Part shown: positions 47,189 through 57,638 of the stretch, piece after piece
How positions within the stretch are numbered: position 1 is the stretch's first letter
Layout: each line of letters opens with the position of its first letter
NCBI GenBank assembly: GCA_030680295.1
Contig: JAUXVU010000023.1
Coordinates: forward strand, 124,001-188,000
DNA from: Moraxellaceae bacterium
GTDB taxonomy: Bacteria; Pseudomonadota; Gammaproteobacteria; Pseudomonadales; Moraxellaceae
DNA: 64,000 bases
Direction: 5' to 3'
Made by a program: the position numbers and the translations under genes
Notes under the pieces: model-generated
Databases searched by the model: none
Told to the model about the DNA's origin: nothing
Seen by the model: the letters and a program-made list of their open reading frames with translations, nothing else

Positions 47189-49788
47189 ACAATCCTGCCA
47201 AGGACACCTTAAAAGCCATTAAGGAGCAGCTCTACGAGCGCTTTGCCTTAGGGCGCGATGTGCGATTATTAGTCCGTGAATGGGCAGATGCTGTTGACGG
47301 CATATTGCGAGACGCCTGGTCTCAATGCGGGCTAGATCATGCCCCAGACTTAACCTTGGTCGCGGTTGGTGGGTACGGCCGAGCTGAGCTATTACCCTGC
47401 TCTGATGTTGATGTCTTGGTACTACACCGCGCACCCCAGCTCAATAACGCACACCAAGAGTTAGTCAGCCAGTTTATTACGACACTTTGGGATCTCGGCC
47501 TAGACCTCGGCTCAAGTGTTCGCTCACTAGATGACTGTGTACGGCTTGCGCGTGATGACATTACCATTGCTACCAACTTAATGGAGTCGCGCACACTGGT
47601 GGGTGACGATGAGCTGCGCGTAGAAATGCAGTGGCTAACAGGGCCTGATCATGTCTGGCCGGGTGATGCATTTTTTATTGCCAAACGTGACGAGCAAAAG
47701 GCGCGTCATCACAAGCACAACAACACTGAATACAACTTAGAACCGGATCTAAAAAATGCACCGGGCGGTCTACGTGACATCCAAACCATTGGCTGGGTCG
47801 CTAAACGCCATTTTGGTGCGCAGACCTTAAAAGACTTAGTCGTTCATGGCTTTTTAAGCGAGGCTGAATTCGATGAAATTGATGAGTGCCAGGCCACACT
47901 TTGGCGTATTCGTTTTGTTTTAAATAAAGTCACTGGCCGCAACGAAACACGCATTTTATTTGACTATCAGCGTCGCGTTGCTGAGCAGTTTGGCTTTATT
48001 GATACGCCCAGCAACCGTGGTGTCGAGCAGCTCATGCAAGACTACTACCGCGCTGCCATGCGTATTTCGATTTTGAATGAAGTACTGCTGCAGTACTTTG
48101 ATGAAGTCATTTTAAAAAATGGCAGTAGTGAACACATCACGCCAATCAATAGCCGCTTTCATATTCGTAATGGCACCATCGAGGTGACCTCACCCGATGT
48201 TTTTACACGCTACCCATCCGCATTATTGGAAATTTTTGTGCTGTTAGGTGATCAGCCTGAGCCCATCGGAATTCGTGCCAGCACCATCCGCTTATTAATG
48301 CAGAATGTGCCGCTGATTGATGACGACTATCGCCAAGACATACGTCATCGTTCGTTATTTATGGAGCTGATACGCTGCAAGACTGGTCTATTTTCGCAGC
48401 TACGCCGAATGAAGCGTTATGGTGTTTTAGGGCGTTACATCCCCGCTTTTGGCGACATCATTGGCAAAATGCAGTATGACTTATTCCACATCTATACCGT
48501 GGACGCACACACCCTGCGTGTGGTCAAAAACATGCGTCAATTTAGCTACTTAGATAATGATAAAGAGTTCCCCGTGGTAGCCGAAGTGGCCCGCAGCCTT
48601 CCCAAAATTGAGCTATTGTACTTGGCCGGACTATTTCACGACATCGCCAAAGGCCGTGGCGGTGATCACTCCGAGCTTGGCGCTCATGATGCACAGCAAT
48701 TCTGCACTGAGCATGGCCTAGGCCGTTGGGATGCCAATCTGGTGGCATGGTTAGCACAGCATCACTTAGTAATGTCGATGACAGCGCAGAAAAAAGACGT
48801 TTCTGACCCGGATGTCATTAACGAGTTTGCCCAAGTCGTTGGCGACGTTTTGCACTTAAATTATCTCTATGCTCTAACCGTTGCTGATATTTGTGCCACC
48901 AACCCAACCTTATGGAATAGCTGGCGCGCCTCCCTGCTGCGCCAACTCTATACACAAACCAAACGCGCCCTGTATCGCGGTTTAGAAAATCCCATTGATA
49001 AACAAGAATGGATTAATGAGACACGTGCAAGTGCTTTAGAGCTACTCAAAGATCAAGGCTTATCCCAAAACGACATTGAGCGCATTTGGGATGAGTTAGG
49101 TGATGACTACTTCTTACGCGAATCAGCTAAAGACATCGCCTGGCATACCGCTGCAATTGTGCAGCATCGCAATCACAGCGAGCCCTTGGTATTGATGCGC
49201 GAAAGTCATACTGAACCCTATGAGGGCGCAGGACAAATCTTCGTCTACACCAAGGACATGCCAAACCTGTTCGCCGCCACCGTAGCAGCACTTGATCAAC
49301 TAAGCCTGACTGTTTTAGATGCGCGCATTATCACATCAGCTAGTCAGTTCTCGCTGGACACCTATATCGTTCTTGATCAAAGCGGTGAACGCATTACCGA
49401 ACGTGATCGACTCGACTATATTGTTAATGAGTTGCGTCACAGCTTGGCCGATCCCGATGACTTTCCCGACATCGTCCATCGCCGCCTGCCGCGCCAACTC
49501 AAGCATTTTGAGATTCGTACCGAAGTCAGCTTAAGTAATGACATCACTAACCAGCGTACCGCCGTGGAAATCATCACACTAGATAGACCGGGTTTGCTGG
49601 CGCGAATTGGCCGCATTTTTATGGACGAAAATCTGACGCTTCAGACTGCACGCATTGCCACCTTAGGCGAGCGTGCGGAAGACGTCTTTTTTGTCACTGA
49701 TACAGCGGGGCAGCCATTGTCCGACCTAACGCAGTGCCAGCATTTGATTCAAACTCTTCGTGATCAGTTAGACCAAAACGACGCCTAA
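47185..49788 (+). CDS. glnD: Bifunctional PII uridylyltransferase/uridylyl-removing enzyme
   Basis: An 867-residue nitrogen sensor (E. coli 890). The nucleotidyltransferase motif is GGYGRAELLPCSDVDVLVL near residues 61-79. The HD hydrolase is LFHDIAKGRGGDHSELG near 482. Two ACT domains begin near 683 (IFVYTKDMPNLFAATVAAL) and 792 (VEIITLDRPGLLARIGRIF). It uridylylates PII proteins when glutamine is low and reverses this when high. It precedes dapC by 3 bp. Confidence 0.97.
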   Translation: MNNPAKDTLKAIKEQLYERFALGRDVRLLVREWADAVDGILRDAWSQCGLDHAPDLTLVAVGGYGRAELLPCSDVDVLVLHRAPQLNNAHQELVSQFITTLWDLGLDLGSSVRSLDDCVRLARDDITIATNLMESRTLVGDDELRVEMQWLTGPDHVWPGDAFFIAKRDEQKARHHKHNNTEYNLEPDLKNAPGGLRDIQTIGWVAKRHFGAQTLKDLVVHGFLSEAEFDEIDECQATLWRIRFVLNKVTGRNETRILFDYQRRVAEQFGFIDTPSNRGVEQLMQDYYRAAMRISILNEVLLQYFDEVILKNGSSEHITPINSRFHIRNGTIEVTSPDVFTRYPSALLEIFVLLGDQPEPIGIRASTIRLLMQNVPLIDDDYRQDIRHRSLFMELIRCKTGLFSQLRRMKRYGVLGRYIPAFGDIIGKMQYDLFHIYTVDAHTLRVVKNMRQFSYLDNDKEFPVVAEVARSLPKIELLYLAGLFHDIAKGRGGDHSELGAHDAQQFCTEHGLGRWDANLVAWLAQHHLVMSMTAQKKDVSDPDVINEFAQVVGDVLHLNYLYALTVADICATNPTLWNSWRASLLRQLYTQTKRALYRGLENPIDKQEWINETRASALELLKDQGLSQNDIERIWDELGDDYFLRESAKDIAWHTAAIVQHRNHSEPLVLMRESHTEPYEGAGQIFVYTKDMPNLFAATVAALDQLSLTVLDARIITSASQFSLDTYIVLDQSGERITERDRLDYIVNELRHSLADPDDFPDIVHRRLPRQLKHFEIRTEVSLSNDITNQRTAVEIITLDRPGLLARIGRIFMDENLTLQTARIATLGERAEDVFFVTDTAGQPLSDLTQCQHLIQTLRDQLDQNDA

Positions 49789-49791
49789 ACC

Positions 49792-50994
49792 ATGAATCCT
49801 GATTTAAACGCATTACACCCTTATCCTTTTGAAAAGTTGGCGACTTTATTTGCCAACCATACGCCTCCTGCGCATTTGAAGCCGATTGCGCTGTCAATTG
49901 GCGAGCCTCAGCATGCGGCACCGCAAATTGCGCTTGAGGCCTTAGCCGGCGCCCTTTCAGGCCTGTCGAAATACCCGACCACACTCGGCATTCCCATGCT
50001 GCGTGAAGCCATCGCGCAATGGTTAAGCACACGCTTTTCACTGAAATCGGTTAACCCACAAAGCCAAGTGCTGCCGGTGAATGGCACACGTGAGGCCTTA
50101 TTCGCTTTTGCGCAAGCCGTAGTCGATCGCAGCCAAGTGCAGCCTTTGGTTGTGATGCCCAACCCGTTTTACCAAATTTACGAAGGCGCAGCCCTTTTAG
50201 CGGGGGCACAGCCTTATTTCCTACCCTGTACCGCTGCCACGGGTTTTCAGCCCGATTTTGACGCTGTAGATGATGCTGTTTGGGCGAAAACGCAGCTGCT
50301 CTACATTTGCACGCCTGGCAATCCAACAGGCGCTTTGCTAAGCAGCCAAACATTGCAAAAGCTGATCACACTCAGTGACCGCTTTGGTTTTGTCATCGCC
50401 TCAGATGAGTGTTATTCCGAAATTTACCAAGATGAGTCATCACCACCGGTAGGTTTGTTAGAAGCCTGTGCTGCCATGGGGCGTGATGATTACAAAAACT
50501 GCGTGGTGTTTCACTCACTCTCTAAGCGCTCGAATCTGCCCGGCCTGCGTTCAGGCTTTGTGGCCGGTGACGCTGCCGTATTAAAGCAATTTTTGCGTTA
50601 TCGCACCTATCACGGCTGCGCCATGCCAGTGCAACATCAAATTGCTTCCACTAAAGTCTGGCAAGATGAGGCTCATGTGAGCGACAATCGCGCCCTTTAC
50701 CGCGAGAAGTTTGATCGCGTGTATGCCGTACTAAATGATGTGCTACCACTGACTCGCCCTGAAGCCGGCTTTTATTTTTGGGCTGCCACCCCTGTTGCCG
50801 ATGATGTGTTTGCACAAAAACTGCATGAGCACACGGGTGTGACGGTATTGCCCGGCCGTTATTTAGGCCGTGATGACCCTGCCGGCGTGAATCCAGGTGC
50901 AGGTTATGTGCGTATGGCCTTGGTCGCTAATATCGATGAATGTGTCGAAGCAGCCGAACGAATTCGTGACTTTCTTAAAAGTCAGCCTTTTTAA
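49792..50994 (+). CDS. dapC: Succinyldiaminopimelate transaminase
   Basis: A 400-residue class I/II PLP aminotransferase. The PLP lysine is in [16 protein letters not shown] near residue 245. [12 protein letters not shown] and [10 protein letters not shown] are the cofactor-contacting blocks. Placement between glnD and dapD, as in pseudomonads, supports the DapC assignment over other aminotransferases. The reaction makes N-succinyl-2-amino-6-ketopimelate interconvert with N-succinyl-LL-diaminopimelate for lysine and cell-wall synthesis. Confidence 0.93.
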   Translation: MNPDLNALHPYPFEKLATLFANHTPPAHLKPIALSIGEPQHAAPQIALEALAGALSGLSKYPTTLGIPMLREAIAQWLSTRFSLKSVNPQSQVLPVNGTREALFAFAQAVVDRSQVQPLVVMPNPFYQIYEGAALLAGAQPYFLPCTAATGFQPDFDAVDDAVWAKTQLLYICTPGNPTGALLSSQTLQKLITLSDRFGFVIASDECYSEIYQDESSPPVGLLEACAAMGRDDYKNCVVFHSLSKRSNLPGLRSGFVAGDAAVLKQFLRYRTYHGCAMPVQHQIASTKVWQDEAHVSDNRALYREKFDRVYAVLNDVLPLTRPEAGFYFWAATPVADDVFAQKLHEHTGVTVLPGRYLGRDDPAGVNPGAGYVRMALVANIDECVEAAERIRDFLKSQPF

Positions 50995-51014
50995 TATTAT
51001 TGATGGAGAGTCCC

Positions 51015-51839
51015 ATGAGCCTTGCCCAATTCCTAGAAGATGCTTTTGAGCGTCGTGCCGAATTTTCACCAAAGTCAGCCCCGCAAGATGTACGCAACGC
51101 TGTTAATGAAGCACTCGCCATGCTCGATAGCGGTGCTGCTCGTGTAGCGGAAAAAATCGATGGCGAATGGCAGGTCAATCAGTGGTTGAAAAAAGCGGTA
51201 TTGTTATCGTTCCGCCTGAATGACAACGTCCCTATTCCAGCAGGCGGCGGCATGCAGTTCTACGACAAAGTGCCGACCAAGTTTGCTGACTGGAGCGCTG
51301 AACAATTCGCCGCCTCCGGCATTCGTGTTGTGCCCCCTGCTGTAGCCCGTCGTGGCAGCTTTATTGCGCGTAACACGGTGTTGATGCCTTCTTATGTCAA
51401 CATTGGTGCATATGTTGATGAGGGTTCTATGGTTGACACGTGGGCGACCGTCGGCTCCTGCGCCCAAATTGGCAAAAACGTTCACCTTTCCGGTGGTGTA
51501 GGCATTGGTGGTGTATTGGAACCACTACAAGCCAACCCAACCATTATTGAAGACAATTGTTTTATTGGTGCTCGTTCAGAAGTGGTTGAAGGCGTTATTA
51601 TTGGTGAAGGCTCCGTGTTGTCGATGGGTGTCTTTATCGGTCAATCCACCCCCATTTATAACCGTGAGACCGGCGACATTAGTTATGGCCGTGTACCAGC
51701 TGGCTCGGTAGTTGTCGCCGGATCGCTGCCGCGCGACAATGGCCGTTACAGCTTGAGTTGTGCAGTTATCGTCAAACAAGTTGACGCGCAAACTCGCAGC
51801 AAAACCAGCATCAATGACTTACTACGCTTAGCCGATTAA
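51015..51839 (+). CDS. dapD: Tetrahydrodipicolinate N-succinyltransferase
   Basis: A 274-residue left-handed beta-helix protein, the same length as E. coli Dap[27 protein letters not shown] and the [17 protein letters not shown] region carry hexapeptide repeats and the conserved Asp; these two segments are separate blocks. The ATG at 51015 has GGAGAG upstream; earlier TTG/ATG codons lie before that ribosome site. It performs the step before DapC, so dapC-dapD are metabolically adjacent. Confidence 0.96.
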   Translation: MSLAQFLEDAFERRAEFSPKSAPQDVRNAVNEALAMLDSGAARVAEKIDGEWQVNQWLKKAVLLSFRLNDNVPIPAGGGMQFYDKVPTKFADWSAEQFAASGIRVVPPAVARRGSFIARNTVLMPSYVNIGAYVDEGSMVDTWATVGSCAQIGKNVHLSGGVGIGGVLEPLQANPTIIEDNCFIGARSEVVEGVIIGEGSVLSMGVFIGQSTPIYNRETGDISYGRVPAGSVVVAGSLPRDNGRYSLSCAVIVKQVDAQTRSKTSINDLLRLAD

Positions 51840-51853
51840 TAGGACGATTTATC

Positions 51854-52768
51854 ATGTCGCTTCCCACCCATAGACTCACTCACCTACAGCAGTTAGAGGC
51901 GGAGTCTATTCACATCATTCGTGAGGTTGCTGCCGAGTTCGACAACCCCGTCATGTTGTACTCCATCGGTAAAGACTCCTCGGTGATGTTGCATTTGGCG
52001 CGTAAGGCGTTTGCGCCGGGCAAACCGCCATTTCCATTGATGCACATCGATACCACGTGGAAGTTCCGCGAAATGATCGCCTTCCGTAATCGCATGGCGA
52101 CCGAAGCCGGCATGGAATTGTTGGTACACACCAACCAAGAAGGCAAAGCCGCCAATATCAACCCGTTTGATCATGGCAGCTCGAAGTACACCGACATCAT
52201 GAAAACCCAAGCGCTAAAACAGGCTTTGGATAAACATGGTTTTGATGCTGCCTTTGGTGGCGCCCGTCGTGATGAAGAAAAGTCTCGCGCCAAAGAGCGG
52301 GTGTACTCCTTCCGTGACAAGTTCCATCGCTGGGACCCAAAAAGCCAACGCCCTGAGCTGTGGAATCTATATAACGGCCGTGTCAACAAAGGTGAGTCGA
52401 TTCGAGTATTCCCGTTATCCAACTGGACTGAGCTGGATATTTGGCAATACATCTATCTGGAAAACATTGAGATTGTGCCACTGTACTTCTCGGCAGTTCG
52501 CCCAGTCGTTGAGCGTGATGGCATGCTGATCATGGTCGATGACGAGCGTCTGCCCATGCATGAGGGCGAAGTACCGATGCAGCAATCTGTACGCTTCCGC
52601 ACGCTGGGCTGTTACCCCTTAACCGGTGCGGTTGAGTCGACTGCGGCGACGCTGCCCGAGATCATTCAAGAAATGTTAGTGGCCCGAAACTCTGAGCGTT
52701 CAGGCCGCGCCATTGATCATGATGAGTCTGGCTCCATGGAAAAGAAAAAGCGTGAAGGTTATTTCTAA
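51854..52768 (+). CDS. cysD: Sulfate adenylyltransferase subunit 2
   Basis: A 304-residue PP-loop ATPase (E. coli 302). The PP-loop is [14 protein letters not shown] (residues 36-49). [17 protein letters not shown] and [18 protein letters not shown] are family blocks. CysD and CysN make adenosine 5'-phosphosulfate from ATP and sulfate. It directly abuts cysN (stop at 52768, ATG at 52769). Confidence 0.97.
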   Translation: MSLPTHRLTHLQQLEAESIHIIREVAAEFDNPVMLYSIGKDSSVMLHLARKAFAPGKPPFPLMHIDTTWKFREMIAFRNRMATEAGMELLVHTNQEGKAANINPFDHGSSKYTDIMKTQALKQALDKHGFDAAFGGARRDEEKSRAKERVYSFRDKFHRWDPKSQRPELWNLYNGRVNKGESIRVFPLSNWTELDIWQYIYLENIEIVPLYFSAVRPVVERDGMLIMVDDERLPMHEGEVPMQQSVRFRTLGCYPLTGAVESTAATLPEIIQEMLVARNSERSGRAIDHDESGSMEKKKREGYF

Positions 52769-54427
52769 ATGATTGAACAAATTGACAATATTGAAGATTA
52801 CCTTCATCAGCATGAACACAAAGACATGCTGCGTTTTATTACCTGCGGCAGTGTTGACGACGGCAAATCCACGCTGATCGGACGTCTATTACATGACTCC
52901 AAAATGATCTTTGAAGATCAGCTGGCAGCCATCACCCGTGACAGCGTAAAACATGGCACCACCGGTGAAACCGTGGACTTAGCGCTACTGGTTGACGGCC
53001 TGCAATCTGAACGTGAGCAAGGCATCACCATTGATGTGGCATACCGCTTTTTTGCTACCGATCGCCGCAAATACATTATTGCCGACACCCCCGGCCATGA
53101 GCAGTACACCCGCAACATGGCCACCGGTGCCTCCACGGCCCAAGTCGCCATTTTACTGATTGATGCACGTTATGGGGTGCAGGTACAAACTCGTCGTCAC
53201 AGCTTTATCTGCTCACTGCTAGGCATTAAGCACTTCATCATTGCCATTAACAAAATGGACTTGGTGGATTATAGCGAAGCGCGTTATCAAGAAATTAAGG
53301 CGCAATATGCCGCGTTTGCCGCCGACTTAAATGTGCCCGACATTCGTTATGTGCCGATGTCTGCCTTAGTGGGTGAAAACGTCGTGCACGCCAGCACCCA
53401 AATGCCTTGGTATGTTGGCCATCCGCTGCTAGAAACTCTCGACACGATGCCTATTCACCGTGATGAGTCCTTGTCACGGGTGCGTTTGCCGGTGCAGTAC
53501 GTTAACCGTCCTAACCTCGACTTCCGCGGCTTCTGCGGCACCTTGGCGGCGGGTGTACTAAAGCCGGGCATGGCCATCAAAGCGCTGCCATCGGGTAAAA
53601 CCTCGACAGTGAAATCGATTGTGGTGTGGGAAGGTGAACTGAGTGAGGCGCACCCAGGCCAAGCCATTACCGTCACGTTAAATGATGAAATCGACGTGTC
53701 ACGCGGTGACATGCTGATTGCCGCTGATAGTGGCATGCATCAGGGTCATGCGTTTTTAGCGCATATGGTGTGGATGCATGAGCAGCCCTTAGTGCCGGGC
53801 AAAATTTATGATTTCAAGATGGGCGCTACGTTTACTACCGGCCAAATCAGCGAAATCATTCATCAAATTGATGTCAACACACTGGAAAAAAGTGACTGCG
53901 AGACGCTGCCACTGAACGGGATCGCCTTATGCCGTGTGCAACTGACCAAGGCTGTGGCATTTGACCGTTACAGTGAATGCCGCAGCACCGGCAGCTTGAT
54001 TGCTATTGATCGCTTAAGCAACGTCACCTTAGGTGCTGGTATGGTCTATGCGCCAGCGGATGCGTTAAGTGCAATTGACACCTTGCCGGCGGTTACTCCT
54101 GCGCTGCGTGCACGTCGCTTAGGTCACCCCGCCATTCGCGTGGTGATCGAGTCTAGTGGTGCACGTGAATTAGCGGAGCTAATTGAACGTGTGTTGTTTA
54201 ATGCCGGGGCAATGACCGCTGTGGTGAATGCCGAAGACGTCACTCAAGTCGATGCCTTACTGGCAGCTGGCTTGTTAGTGATCGTGGCAGATGAAGTGGT
54301 TGGTGAGCGCAGTCTGCGTGTGCGTGGCTTAGACCCTGCCATTGCACCGATACAGCTGGCTAAAACCAATGTGGATGCCGCTGAACAGGTACTGAAACTG
54401 CTACGCGAACAACACGTTTTAGGCTGA
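52769..54427 (+). CDS. cysN: Sulfate adenylyltransferase subunit 1 with degenerate APS-kinase-like tail
   Basis: A 552-residue protein, longer than simple CysN (E. coli 475) and shorter than CysNC fusions (about 630). The GTPase part has GSVDDGKST (27-35), [17 protein letters not shown] and NKMDLVD, then beta-barrel domains to about residue 445. Residues 451-552 align by eye with APS kinase: a strand-helix start, AVVNAEDV in place of the DGDNV region, [14 protein letters not shown], and a C-terminal [13 protein letters not shown]. The kinase P-loop is replaced by SSGARELA, so APS kinase activity is not expected. GTP hydrolysis would drive APS formation with CysD. Confidence 0.93.
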   Translation: MIEQIDNIEDYLHQHEHKDMLRFITCGSVDDGKSTLIGRLLHDSKMIFEDQLAAITRDSVKHGTTGETVDLALLVDGLQSEREQGITIDVAYRFFATDRRKYIIADTPGHEQYTRNMATGASTAQVAILLIDARYGVQVQTRRHSFICSLLGIKHFIIAINKMDLVDYSEARYQEIKAQYAAFAADLNVPDIRYVPMSALVGENVVHASTQMPWYVGHPLLETLDTMPIHRDESLSRVRLPVQYVNRPNLDFRGFCGTLAAGVLKPGMAIKALPSGKTSTVKSIVVWEGELSEAHPGQAITVTLNDEIDVSRGDMLIAADSGMHQGHAFLAHMVWMHEQPLVPGKIYDFKMGATFTTGQISEIIHQIDVNTLEKSDCETLPLNGIALCRVQLTKAVAFDRYSECRSTGSLIAIDRLSNVTLGAGMVYAPADALSAIDTLPAVTPALRARRLGHPAIRVVIESSGARELAELIERVLFNAGAMTAVVNAEDVTQVDALLAAGLLVIVADEVVGERSLRVRGLDPAIAPIQLAKTNVDAAEQVLKLLREQHVLG

Positions 54428-54432
54428 TAATC

Positions 54433-54774
54433 ATGTTATTGATTGCCGGCATCAAAGCCTGTGACAGTATGAAAAAAGCATTTGCCCGTCTGGATTCAGC
54501 GGGCATTGCTTATTCATTTCAGGACTTTAAAAAAACGCCACCCAGTGCTGAACAGCTACAAACGTGGTTGGGCGCGCTGGGCACGGATGTTTTAGTCAAT
54601 AAACGCGGCACCACATGGCGCCAGCTCAGTGATGCTGACAAAGCTAAGGCAGATCAAACAGAAGCGCTTATAACGCTTCTGCAAGCAAAACCTTCATTGA
54701 TTAAGCGCCCACTTCTGCAACAAGATGATCAGGTCACCGTAGGACTAGAGTCTGCCCTACTCACCGCAGCCTGA
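54433..54774 (+). CDS. ArsC-family reductase, YffB/Spx-like
   Basis: A 113-residue thioredoxin-fold protein of the ArsC/YffB group. GIKACDSMKKA carries the single N-terminal cysteine (Cys10). FQDFKKTPPS, VNKRGTTWRQL and PSLIKRPLL are family hallmarks. YffB-like proteins are often encoded next to dap genes; here cysDN lies between. True arsenate reduction is doubtful and the physiological role is unknown. It follows cysN by 5 bp and ends at a terminator. Confidence 0.85.
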   Translation: MLLIAGIKACDSMKKAFARLDSAGIAYSFQDFKKTPPSAEQLQTWLGALGTDVLVNKRGTTWRQLSDADKAKADQTEALITLLQAKPSLIKRPLLQQDDQVTVGLESALLTAA

Positions 54775-54790
54775 CTTAGTCAGGCTTGTT
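54769..54790 (+). terminator. Terminator of the dap-cys-arsC-like unit
   Basis: GCCTGAC (54769-54775) pairs with GTCAGGC (54779-54785) around a 3-nt loop, followed by TTGTT. The stem overlaps both the plus-strand stop and the stop of the convergent yqhA-like gene. Confidence 0.7.
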
Positions 54791-55333
54791 TGGTGACAGA
54801 TGATCATAATGCCCTAACTGCTTAGCTTTGACTTGAATCAGCCAATCAGTTGCTGCAATAAAGGCCGCCGAAAACACCAGCACAATATGAATCACTACTT
54901 CCCAGTACAACGTGTGCTCTGAAATATTGCTAGCATCAATAAAGCTACGCAGTAAGTGAATGGATGAAATCGTAATCAATGCCATCCCCAGCTTTACTTT
55001 CAACACGCCGGCATCAACATGCGATAACCACTCTGGCTGGTCCGGATGTTCTTGAATGTCTAAGCGACTTACAAAAATTTCATAACCACCGACAATAACC
55101 ATCACCAATAAATTGGCAATCATCACGACATCAATGAGCGATAGCACGTACAGCAAGATATCGTCTTCCTGTAATGTATCTAGGCTAGTGACCAGAACAT
55201 ATAACTTCAGCATAAACTTATAGGAATACACACCTAAGGCTACGATCAGCCCTAAATACATCGGCAGCTGTAACCAGCGGCTAAAAAAGATCACACGTGC
55301 CAAAGCGGCTTTGGCAGATTGTTTGTTGCTCAT
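54776..55333 (-). CDS. UPF0114 (YqhA/TIGR00645) family membrane protein
   Basis: A 185-residue inner-membrane protein with about four hydrophobic segments. Family-typical stretches are FFSRWLQLPMYLGLI near the N terminus, LIDVVMIANLLVMVIVGGYE and FVSRLDIQEHPDQPEWL, then VLKVKLGMALITISSIHLL. Function is not established for this family as far as I know. It diverges from the SIMPL-domain gene across 86 bp. Confidence 0.85.
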   Translation of the reverse strand: MSNKQSAKAALARVIFFSRWLQLPMYLGLIVALGVYSYKFMLKLYVLVTSLDTLQEDDILLYVLSLIDVVMIANLLVMVIVGGYEIFVSRLDIQEHPDQPEWLSHVDAGVLKVKLGMALITISSIHLLRSFIDASNISEHTLYWEVVIHIVLVFSAAFIAATDWLIQVKAKQLGHYDHLSPNKPD

Positions 55334-55419
55334 GTCATCCCCCTTGTGAGAATCGGCGTATTCTACGGAGGAGATGCAAAACTGACATCGCCAAATTCAT
55401 CTTATTTAGAGAAATTTTT

Positions 55420-56127
55420 ATGAAACTCAAATCTGCCTTGTGGTTAGTGCCCTGTATTGTTGTTAGCAGCCTTGTGATGAGCCCTGCATTTGCCGATAAC
55501 AACCCGATGCAGCGCGTAGACTTTCAAACCGATGTCAGCGCGGTTTTGCCCAATGACATCCTTCGCGCCCGCCTGAGTATTGAACTAAGCGATAAAGACT
55601 CGGCGCGACTTGCTCGCAACCTAACACTGGCCATGAACGATGCTATGGGCAAAGCCAAACCCTATACCAATGTAAAAGTAAGCACAGGCAACCAACAGAA
55701 CTGGCCAATTTATAACGACAAACAGCGTTTAGATGGCTGGCGAGGACGAGCGGAAATCACATTAGAGTCAAAAGACTTTAAAGCAGCATCAGAGCTATTG
55801 GCGCAATTACAACAAGGCTTACAACTACAGCATATTGACTTTGCCGTGTCAGAAGAAAGCCGCAAAGCGATTGAAAAAACACTGACCACTCAGGCAATAA
55901 CTGCATTTCGTGAGAAAGCAGATACTGTTCGTAGCGCATGGGGTGCAAAAAGCTATCAATTGGTCAATATGAACTTAAATTCAGGCTATGGTGGCCAGCC
56001 CCGCCCGCCCATGATGATGTCTGCCATGAAGATGGCGGATGCTGAATCTGCACCAGTGCAAGATATGGCTGCCGGCGAAAGCCGCTTAACCCTATCGGTC
56101 AGCGGCACCATCCAATTACAGCCCTAG
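55420..56127 (+). CDS. SIMPL-domain (DUF541) exported protein
   Basis: A 235-residue protein with a signal peptide (residues 1-25, ending SPAFA). The mature part has the SIMPL pattern: a YNDKQRLDGWRGRAEITLES segment, Asp-Phe at DFKAASELL, FAVSEESRKAIEKTL, and a C-terminal LTLSVSGTIQL strand. Bacterial relatives such as YggE are linked to oxidative-stress tolerance; the role here is unproven. I use the ATG at 55420, since upstream in-frame codons give no signal peptide. Confidence 0.8.
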   Translation: MKLKSALWLVPCIVVSSLVMSPAFADNNPMQRVDFQTDVSAVLPNDILRARLSIELSDKDSARLARNLTLAMNDAMGKAKPYTNVKVSTGNQQNWPIYNDKQRLDGWRGRAEITLESKDFKAASELLAQLQQGLQLQHIDFAVSEESRKAIEKTLTTQAITAFREKADTVRSAWGAKSYQLVNMNLNSGYGGQPRPPMMMSAMKMADAESAPVQDMAAGESRLTLSVSGTIQLQP

Positions 56128-56140
56128 GTCAATTACAGCC

Positions 56141-56878
56141 TTAAACGCCTCTAGCCGTCAGCATGAGTTGCTTCATGTCACTGACGGCTTTGGCCAGTCC
56201 ACTAAATAAAGCCCGCGCGATCAGCGCGTGGCCAATATTGAGCTCATGAAACTGTGGCAAAGCGGCAATACGCTGGGTATTGTGGTAATGCAGGCCGTGG
56301 CCTGCATTCACCACGACCCTGCCGTGGGCATACTCAGCAGCTAAACGAATACGTTGAAACTCCAGCTCGATCTGCTCCGGCGTTTGCGCATCGGCATAAG
56401 CACCGGTATGTAACTCAATGGTTGGGGCGCCAGCACGAATAGCAGCATCAATTTGCGCTGGTTCTGGATCAATAAACAAAGACACATCCATGCCCTGTCG
56501 ACCTAAACGCTGACAGGCCGCCTGAATTTTAGTAAAGCCACCAATCACATCCAAACCACCTTCCGTGGTCAGCTCTTCACGTTTTTCCGGCACCAAACAG
56601 ACATGCGCCGGTTTAATCTCTTCGGCAAACGACAGCATGTCTTCGGTTAATGCCATCTCTAAATTCATACGCGTTTGCAGCACTTCTGCCAGTAGTCGAA
56701 CATCACGCTTTTGAATATGACGACCGTCTTCTCGCGGGTGCACGGTAATGCCATCTGCACCATGCTCTTCAGCAATTAATGCCGCATACACAGGCTCAGG
56801 ATAACGTGTGCCACGCGCCTGACGCAGGGTAGCAACATGATCAATATTGACGCCTAAGTAGAGAGGGCTAACGGACAT
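56141..56878 (-). CDS. pdxJ: Pyridoxine 5'-phosphate synthase
   Basis: A 245-residue TIM barrel (E. coli 243). [34 protein letters not shown] and [11 protein letters not shown] are diagnostic. It condenses 1-deoxyxylulose 5-phosphate with aminoacetone 3-phosphate to give PNP in vitamin B6 synthesis. The ATG at 56878 has AAGGA upstream; a GTG at 56884 overlapping the recO stop is the alternative. It is the last gene of the lepA-lepB-rnc-era-recO-pdxJ series. Confidence 0.97.
   Translation of the reverse strand: MSVSPLYLGVNIDHVATLRQARGTRYPEPVYAALIAEEHGADGITVHPREDGRHIQKRDVRLLAEVLQTRMNLEMALTEDMLSFAEEIKPAHVCLVPEKREELTTEGGLDVIGGFTKIQAACQRLGRQGMDVSLFIDPEPAQIDAAIRAGAPTIELHTGAYADAQTPEQIELEFQRIRLAAEYAHGRVVVNAGHGLHYHNTQRIAALPQFHELNIGHALIARALFSGLAKAVSDMKQLMLTARGV
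56153..56189 (+). terminator. Stem-loop inside the pdxJ end, possible terminator of the SIMPL gene
   Basis: AGCCGTCAG (56153-56161) pairs with CTGACGGCT (56181-56189), and CATGA (56162-56166) pairs with TCATG (56173-56177) inside it. On the plus strand TTTGG follows. It lies 25 bp after the SIMPL gene stop but within the pdxJ coding sequence, so the pairing could also be incidental. Confidence 0.4.
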
Positions 56879-56880
56879 AA

Positions 56881-57633
56881 TCACGGTTCCTTGGCTTCGT
56901 TAGACGATGATGAACTTTGTGAATTAAGCATTAATGAGGCAAATAAATCACGACTTTTTAACGGGCGTCCCGCCAATAATGGCTCCAGCGCAGTGCGATA
57001 CATCCACTTCGCCAAACGCCGGCGTGTGGGTGTAGAAACATCATCCGCAGCCACTGCAATAATATCGGCACCGCTACAGGCACCCTGCTGCCCTAGCTTA
57101 GCCGGCAGCCAACCCTGCATCGGGTAATACAGATAACTGCCATCTGGATGCAGTGCTTGCTGTGTATCTGCCTGTACTGGCGCGCCAATACCTTGGCCCA
57201 TCGCTTCTAATAACTGACGCTCAAAACGTCGCAGAATGGGTTCAAGGTCCGACAAAACACGGCCGTCTAATTCGGACAATGCCCCAAGCGCACCACCATA
57301 AGCAACAAACAGCTCAGGTACAGGCAGTTCACGCGGCAACAGCCGAACCAATAACTCATTCATGTACAGGCCAGAAAACAGCGTACCACCGCGAAGGTTT
57401 AAGGCATCACCCGCAGGCTCTTGATGTGTGACTGTTTTTAAGTCACCACTACCAGATAGTTGAATGAAGAATGGGTGAAACAAGGCCGGCATACTGCGGC
57501 CTTTGCGTCTAGCACCACGCACCACGGCGGCAACACGACCCTGCTCTGGCAAAAGCCAATCCGCTAACACACTGCTTTCACGATAAGCACGTGCATGGAG
57601 TAAATACGCTGGTTGCCAGTTGGCATCGCGCAT
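56881..57633 (-). CDS. recO: DNA repair protein RecO
   Basis: A 250-residue RecO (E. coli 242). The N-terminal OB-fold starts [26 protein letters not shown], here cited as [12 protein letters not shown] and [28 protein letters not shown] lies in the helical domain. RecO loads RecA on SSB-coated single-stranded DNA. It starts 5 bp after the era stop. Confidence 0.95.
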   Translation of the reverse strand: MRDANWQPAYLLHARAYRESSVLADWLLPEQGRVAAVVRGARRKGRSMPALFHPFFIQLSGSGDLKTVTHQEPAGDALNLRGGTLFSGLYMNELLVRLLPRELPVPELFVAYGGALGALSELDGRVLSDLEPILRRFERQLLEAMGQGIGAPVQADTQQALHPDGSYLYYPMQGWLPAKLGQQGACSGADIIAVAADDVSTPTRRRLAKWMYRTALEPLLAGRPLKSRDLFASLMLNSQSSSSSNEAKEP

Positions 57634-57638
57634 AATAC

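Noticed and set aside
52769-54427. Bifunctional CysNC (ATP sulfurylase plus APS kinase)
   Set aside because: The C-terminal domain has no Walker A lysine and is too short, so an active APS kinase is not supported. It is annotated as CysN with a degenerate tail.
54433-54774. Arsenate reductase (arsC)
   Set aside because: The fold is ArsC-like, but the motifs match the YffB subgroup and there are no ars genes nearby, so a detoxification role was not assigned.
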